The notes beneath the pieces are model-generated. The model had not been told where the DNA came from. It saw only the letters and a program-made list of their open reading frames with translations, and ran no database searches. Made by a program: the position numbers and the translations under genes. Source: Paucilactobacillus wasatchensis (GTDB taxonomy: Bacteria > Bacillota > Bacilli > Lactobacillales > Lactobacillaceae). From it: DNA of 57,027 bases. The DNA lies in contig NZ_AWTT01000006.1 in the NCBI RefSeq assembly GCF_000876205.1, positions 1 through 57,027 on the forward strand, written 5' to 3'. Below are positions 53,270 to 57,027 of the stretch, piece by piece; the stretch's first letter is position 1; the number at the start of each line of letters is the position of its first letter.

Positions 53270-54223
53270 CTAAGGCAGCACGTGACCAGCTGCAAAATAA
53301 ATATCATACCATTCTTGCTTTTCCAGCTGTACATCCGCTCCAGCAATGCTTTCTTTCAAATGATTAGGATTCATTGAACCCAACACAACTTGAATATTTT
53401 GTGGCATTCGCGTAATCCATGCAGTGGCAATGGCATTCTTCGTCACAGAATATTTATCTGCTACGGCCTGTAACTTATCGTTTAATTCAGGAAACTTAGG
53501 GTTATCAATGAAAACACCTTCGAACATTCCGTATTGGTAAGGTGACCACGCTTGGACATTCATCTTGTGAAAGCGTAAGTATTCCAATAATCCACCATCA
53601 TGGTCAAGACTATCAGCATCGGTCATGTTAACATGCATTCCACTATCAACCATGCCTGTGTGCATTACACCAAATTGAAGTTGATCAACTAGCAGTTTTT
53701 GATTGAGGTGACTTTGTAACATGTCGATTTGACTGGGATTAAAATTAGAAACGCCAAAATGTCGGACCTTGCCACTTGCTTGCAATTCGTTGAAGGCTTC
53801 AGCAATTTCTTCTGGTTCCATCAGTGGATCTGGGCGATGTAACAAAAATGAATCTAGATAATCGACACCTAACCGTTGCAACGAGCCATCAACGGCATCC
53901 AGCAAATGCTGCTTCGAAAAATCATAGCGTTGGCCAAATACAAGGTCCCCCTTGCTGCGACTATGATCCAGCACAATCCCTCCCTTTGATTGAACATACA
54001 CATCATCACGTGTGAACGATGCATTCTTTAATGCCTTACCAAACACTTCTTCCGAGCGACCGTCCACATAAATATCAGCTGCATCAAAAAAATTAACGCC
54101 AGCATCATGCACCGTTTCCAACACTTCAGTAGCATCGGCGCTGCTTAGTGACCCCATTCGCATTACACCCAGTGCAATTTGCGAAGCCCCAAGTCCACTT
54201 TGACCCAAATTAATTGTTTTCAT
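53270..54223 (-). CDS. aldo/keto reductase (YdhF-like)
   Basis: 317 residues, (beta/alpha)8 fold: FFDAADIYVDGRSEEVFGKA (catalytic Asp and Tyr), VQSKGG (Lys), SFLLHRPDPL (His) and a late NADPH site near VVLGSMNPNHLKES. Reduces aldehydes or ketones with NADPH; substrate unknown. AAAGGT before ATG 54223. Single gene. Confidence 0.88.
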   Translation of the reverse strand: MKTINLGQSGLGASQIALGVMRMGSLSSADATEVLETVHDAGVNFFDAADIYVDGRSEEVFGKALKNASFTRDDVYVQSKGGIVLDHSRSKGDLVFGQRYDFSKQHLLDAVDGSLQRLGVDYLDSFLLHRPDPLMEPEEIAEAFNELQASGKVRHFGVSNFNPSQIDMLQSHLNQKLLVDQLQFGVMHTGMVDSGMHVNMTDADSLDHDGGLLEYLRFHKMNVQAWSPYQYGMFEGVFIDNPKFPELNDKLQAVADKYSVTKNAIATAWITRMPQNIQVVLGSMNPNHLKESIAGADVQLEKQEWYDIYFAAGHVLP

Positions 54224-54346
54224 TTTACCTTTGCGCTCCCTTATTTGTATTTTCAGTCACAGTGTAGCACTAAATTTTAGTTTCGTGGTAGGATAATGAC
54301 GGAAGTAACAGTTGACATGCATTAATATTTTAAGGAGACGGATAAT

Positions 54347-55213
54347 ATGAAAATTGGGTTTATCGGTACCGGGGTCATGGGCCACGGCATTATCACTAAT
54401 TTAATTAAAGCTGGCCATCAATTAACAGTTTATAATCGGACCAAGTCAAAAGCTGATTCATTAGTAAAATTGGGGGCTCGTTGGGCGGACACTCCTGCAC
54501 TAGCAACTAAGAATAATGATGTTGTCTTTTCAATGGTTGGATTTCCTGCAGATGTTGAAGAAGTTTATTTCGGCGACGATGGTATTTTTGCCGCCGCCAC
54601 TGCAGGTCAAATGATTGTCGATATGACTACCAGTACCCCCTCACTAGCCATTAAAATTGGTGGGGCAGCTGACAAACACGGTATTTTAGCATTAGATGCG
54701 CCAGTATCTGGGGGCGATGTCGGCGCAAAAAATGCCACCTTAACCGTGATGGTCGGTGGGAATCAGTCTGCATTTAATCAATTAACACCTGTGTTTAACC
54801 AACTAGGTCAACGCGTCCAATACTTTGGTAGCTACGGTGCCGGCCAACACACTAAAATGGCTAATCAAATTATGATTGCGGGCACCATGACCGGGTTAAC
54901 GGAAATGTTGCTTTACGCCCAAAAAACAAATTTAGACTTACCAGCTGTATTGGCAACACTCAATTCTGGTGGTGCAGCTAACTGGAGCATGGCAAACTAT
55001 GTACCTCGAATCTTAAAAAATGACTACACACCTGGCTTTTTCGCCAAACACTTTCTGAAGGACTTACGTATTGCACTGGATGAAGCTGATAAAATGGGGC
55101 TTGACTTGCCAGCAACTCGTCAGGCCAAAGAGCTCTATGAAAAGTTGGTTGATGAACGCGGTTTGGGCGATGATGGAACTCAAGCATTAGTCAAGTTGTG
55201 GTGGGAAAACTAA
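54347..55213 (+). CDS. beta-hydroxyacid dehydrogenase (3-hydroxyisobutyrate / tartronate semialdehyde reductase type)
   Basis: 288 residues: GTGVMG (7-12), DAPVSGGDVGA (substrate loop), GAGQHTKMANQ with the catalytic Lys, helical C-terminal domain. Relatives are GarR and 3-hydroxyisobutyrate dehydrogenase. AAGGAGA before ATG 54347. It is convergent with the dgaF/dgaE pair, which handles related sugar acids, but co-function is unproved. Confidence 0.88.
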   Translation: MKIGFIGTGVMGHGIITNLIKAGHQLTVYNRTKSKADSLVKLGARWADTPALATKNNDVVFSMVGFPADVEEVYFGDDGIFAAATAGQMIVDMTTSTPSLAIKIGGAADKHGILALDAPVSGGDVGAKNATLTVMVGGNQSAFNQLTPVFNQLGQRVQYFGSYGAGQHTKMANQIMIAGTMTGLTEMLLYAQKTNLDLPAVLATLNSGGAANWSMANYVPRILKNDYTPGFFAKHFLKDLRIALDEADKMGLDLPATRQAKELYEKLVDERGLGDDGTQALVKLWWEN

Positions 55214-55256
55214 CAAGATCGTACAAATTTGGTATCAATGCCAAGTAAAACAATCC

Positions 55257-55336
55257 AAAAAAGCAGCCTAAGATTAACGATTCTAGGAGAATAGATTTAT
55301 TCTCTTTTCCTAGAAACTAATCTTAGGCTGCTTTTA
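55257..55336. terminator. bidirectional terminator
   Basis: AAAAGCAGCCTAAGATTA / TAATCTTAGGCTGCTTTT around CTAGGAGAATA / TATTCTCTTTTCCTAG. Confidence 0.85.
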
Positions 55337-55360
55337 AACATTTTTTAATGTCAAAAACAC

Positions 55361-56101
55361 TTAAGCTAGAATGTTTTTAACAATTTCATACAGTTTCTTC
55401 ACATCTTCTGGCTTAGTATTACCAGTTGATTTATCAATAATAGAACTATAAACGTGCGGAATGATTTGGTTAACGCCTGCATCGACAGCAATGCGTACGA
55501 TTTCTTCAAAATTATCTAATGTAATACCACCAGTTGGTTCGAGGTTAAAGCCCGCAGCCGCACAAGCTTGTGCAACAGCTTTAAATTCTGCTTCATGTTC
55601 CAGCCCATGCATTGGGAAAAACTTAACTGAAGTACCACCCATATCTTGTAACAAAGCAATCGCTGTCTCAACCGGAACCTCGGCAGCAGGTTGTTGACTA
55701 CTCTTAGGGCCGGTAGCAATGTTGACAAAACCAGCCTTGCCAGTTGGTGACATCAGACCATTTACCACAGTATCACTTTGGCCAAGCAGCGCACGGCTTG
55801 TGCCGACACCTGTAAAGACTTGGTTAACGTGTTGTGGTTGCAAAACTTGGGAAACTCGGCTAACCATTTCTGATTGATTTGGATCGCCGGCGCCTAGGCC
55901 AACTGATAATGCATTGTTTGTTTCTTGTTGGTATTTTTTCATATCTTCAATGGCAGCTTCATCACGATCATAGTTTTTGGTTAAAACACCCAAAACCACA
56001 TGTCCTTCAGCAGCCTCGTAACATTCTTTAGCATTCTCAACGGAATTGGCTAAAACATTCAAACAAATTTTGTCATCTAAATAATTTGGTTTTAATTGCA
56101 T
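55361..56101 (-). CDS. dgaF: 2-dehydro-3-deoxy-phosphogluconate aldolase, DgaF type
   Basis: 246 residues resembling the KDGP aldolase family: CLNVLANSVENAKECYEAAEG start, VGLGAGDPNQ, VKFFPMHGLEH and LEPTGGITLDNF, a TIM-barrel with the Schiff-base lysine probably in VKFFPM. Cleaves the 2-keto-3-deoxy-6-phosphogluconate made by DgaE. GGGGAG before ATG 56101; dgaE ends 15 bp upstream. Confidence 0.85.
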   Translation of the reverse strand: MQLKPNYLDDKICLNVLANSVENAKECYEAAEGHVVLGVLTKNYDRDEAAIEDMKKYQQETNNALSVGLGAGDPNQSEMVSRVSQVLQPQHVNQVFTGVGTSRALLGQSDTVVNGLMSPTGKAGFVNIATGPKSSQQPAAEVPVETAIALLQDMGGTSVKFFPMHGLEHEAEFKAVAQACAAAGFNLEPTGGITLDNFEEIVRIAVDAGVNQIIPHVYSSIIDKSTGNTKPEDVKKLYEIVKNILA

Positions 56102-56115
56102 TGTATTAACTCCCC

Positions 56116-57027
56116 TTATTTCAAAATTTCATTCAATCTGGCAATGATGAGATCCATTTCTTCGGCATCTACAGCACGAATATCAAATTCAATAATACCA
56201 ACGTTGGCACGGTATTCACGAGTATAAATAGCAGGATTACCTTCCTTTAATTTTGCAGTAACCTCTTCTGCATTTAGTGGTGAATCCTCTGTAACTGTGA
56301 CACTGGCACGATAAATATCCCTACCAGCACCGTCTTGAACTTGTTCAGCCTTGATACCGTTGATCTTGTTTAAATTAACCAAGAACGGTGCTAACCGCGC
56401 CTTCATCTTTTCACCATTTTCGGGACCAAACTTTAAATATTCCTCAATGGCTGCAGTCAATCCAAGGATATTATCCTTGCCAATCTTCATAGCACGGCCA
56501 ATGCCCAGGCTCTGCAAGCGAACCCATTCAATATACTTTTTCTTACCATAAACAAGTGCAGAAGCAGGTCCTTCTAATGATTTAGCACCACTAAAAATGA
56601 TAATATCTACTCCTAGGTCAAGATATTTGTGCAGATCTTCTTCTGCAGCCGCATCCAAAATAAGTGGTAGATTGTGCGCATGTGCTACTTTGACAGCATC
56701 GGCAACTTCTAACATGCTCTTTTGAACAGCGTGGTGACTCTTAACATACAACGCTGCCGCTGTATTTTCAGAAATCATTAAATCTACGTGCTCTGCTGAA
56801 CACATATTTGCATACCCAGCTTCAACAACATGACCGCCACCAAGACGAATCATTACTTCTTCTGGAGTACCGTAATCAACGTTTTGGCCTTTGGGCATAA
56901 CAATCTCACGTTTAGTAATTCGATCAGTTTCTGAATGATAAGCATGATACTTACTTCCCTGTCCAATCACACCTGCAACGGCTTGTGCAATTCCAGCAGA
57001 TGGATTGAAGTCAATATTTGAGACAGA
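56116..57027 (-). CDS. dgaE: D-glucosaminate-6-phosphate ammonia lyase, DgaE type, 5' end outside the window
   Basis: The frame stays open to the window edge (304 residues visible); codons above the GTG at 56970 continue as SAGIAQAVAGVIGQGS, so there is no start inside. PLP enzyme of the SelA-like group: TKREIVMPKG, LGGGHVVEAGYANMCSAE, FSGAKSLEGP with the PLP lysine. Removes ammonia from D-glucosaminate-6-P to give KDGP for DgaF. The PTS genes of this pathway would be expected beyond the edge. Confidence 0.85.
   Translation of the reverse strand, partial: SVSNIDFNPSAGIAQAVAGVIGQGSKYHAYHSETDRITKREIVMPKGQNVDYGTPEEVMIRLGGGHVVEAGYANMCSAEHVDLMISENTAAALYVKSHHAVQKSMLEVADAVKVAHAHNLPLILDAAAEEDLHKYLDLGVDIIIFSGAKSLEGPASALVYGKKKYIEWVRLQSLGIGRAMKIGKDNILGLTAAIEEYLKFGPENGEKMKARLAPFLVNLNKINGIKAEQVQDGAGRDIYRASVTVTEDSPLNAEEVTAKLKEGNPAIYTREYRANVGIIEFDIRAVDAEEMDLIIARLNEILK

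Overview
The window looks like a chromosomal segment of a Lactobacillaceae bacterium (Lactobacillus in the broad sense). The evidence is the moderately AT-rich DNA with AAGGAGG-type ribosome sites and many TTG/GTG starts, the peptidases PepX and PepI, the potABCD operon, a BirA-BioY pair, a T-box leader, and amino-acid ABC genes fused in the way typical of lactic acid bacteria. I cannot fix the genus. No rRNA, tRNA, CRISPR array, insertion sequence, phage gene or replication origin is visible.

Layout. 1-3.5 kb: a GH78 alpha-L-rhamnosidase (cut by the window edge) and an MFS carrier, divergent from an AraC regulator, with a cre-like site between them. 3.5-10.7 kb: HelD, a DedA protein, a CPA2 antiporter, a histidine phosphatase and HflX. 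10.8-15.5 kb: a leftward amino-acid module of a substrate-binding protein/permease fusion broken by one in-frame TAG, an aminotransferase, a D-2-hydroxyacid dehydrogenase, then a TauE-like exporter. 15.6-18.6 kb: a universal stress protein, a 3-hydroxyacyl-CoA dehydrogenase-like enzyme, a B3/B4-domain protein and a Nim-like flavoprotein. 18.8-23.2 kb: a complete four-gene polar amino-acid ABC operon and a second aminotransferase. 23.3-26.3 kb: a membrane protein paired with a Ser-rich protein, a Fur-family regulator, a guanylate-kinase-like protein and a NUDIX hydrolase. 26.5-36 kb: an APC permease, potABCD, pepX, bioY and birA. 36-40.6 kb: pepI, a HAD phosphatase, an ABC-F protein and a VOC protein. 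40.6-50 kb: thrC, hom-thrB, a ketopantoate-reductase-like enzyme behind a T-box, and serC-serA-DUF1015. 50-53 kb: a trpXYZ-like transporter with a leader-peptide attenuator candidate. 53-57 kb: an aldo/keto reductase, a beta-hydroxyacid dehydrogenase and the dgaF/dgaE pair (cut by the edge).

How it fits together. The segment is mostly amino-acid economy: peptide cleavage (PepX, PepI), uptake (two polar amino-acid ABC systems, an APC permease, trpXYZ), Thr and Ser biosynthesis, and disposal of amino acids through transamination and reduction to D-2-hydroxyacids. Several control elements can be read directly: a BirA operator, a T-box that most likely senses tRNA-Ile, a Trp-type leader and cre-like sites.

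The most unusual structure is a family of about 113-132 bp nested palindromes (six copies plus tandem partial copies). Four copies begin exactly at the stop codon of the upstream gene. Their short boundary motifs are conserved while the stem sequences differ completely between copies yet stay self-complementary.
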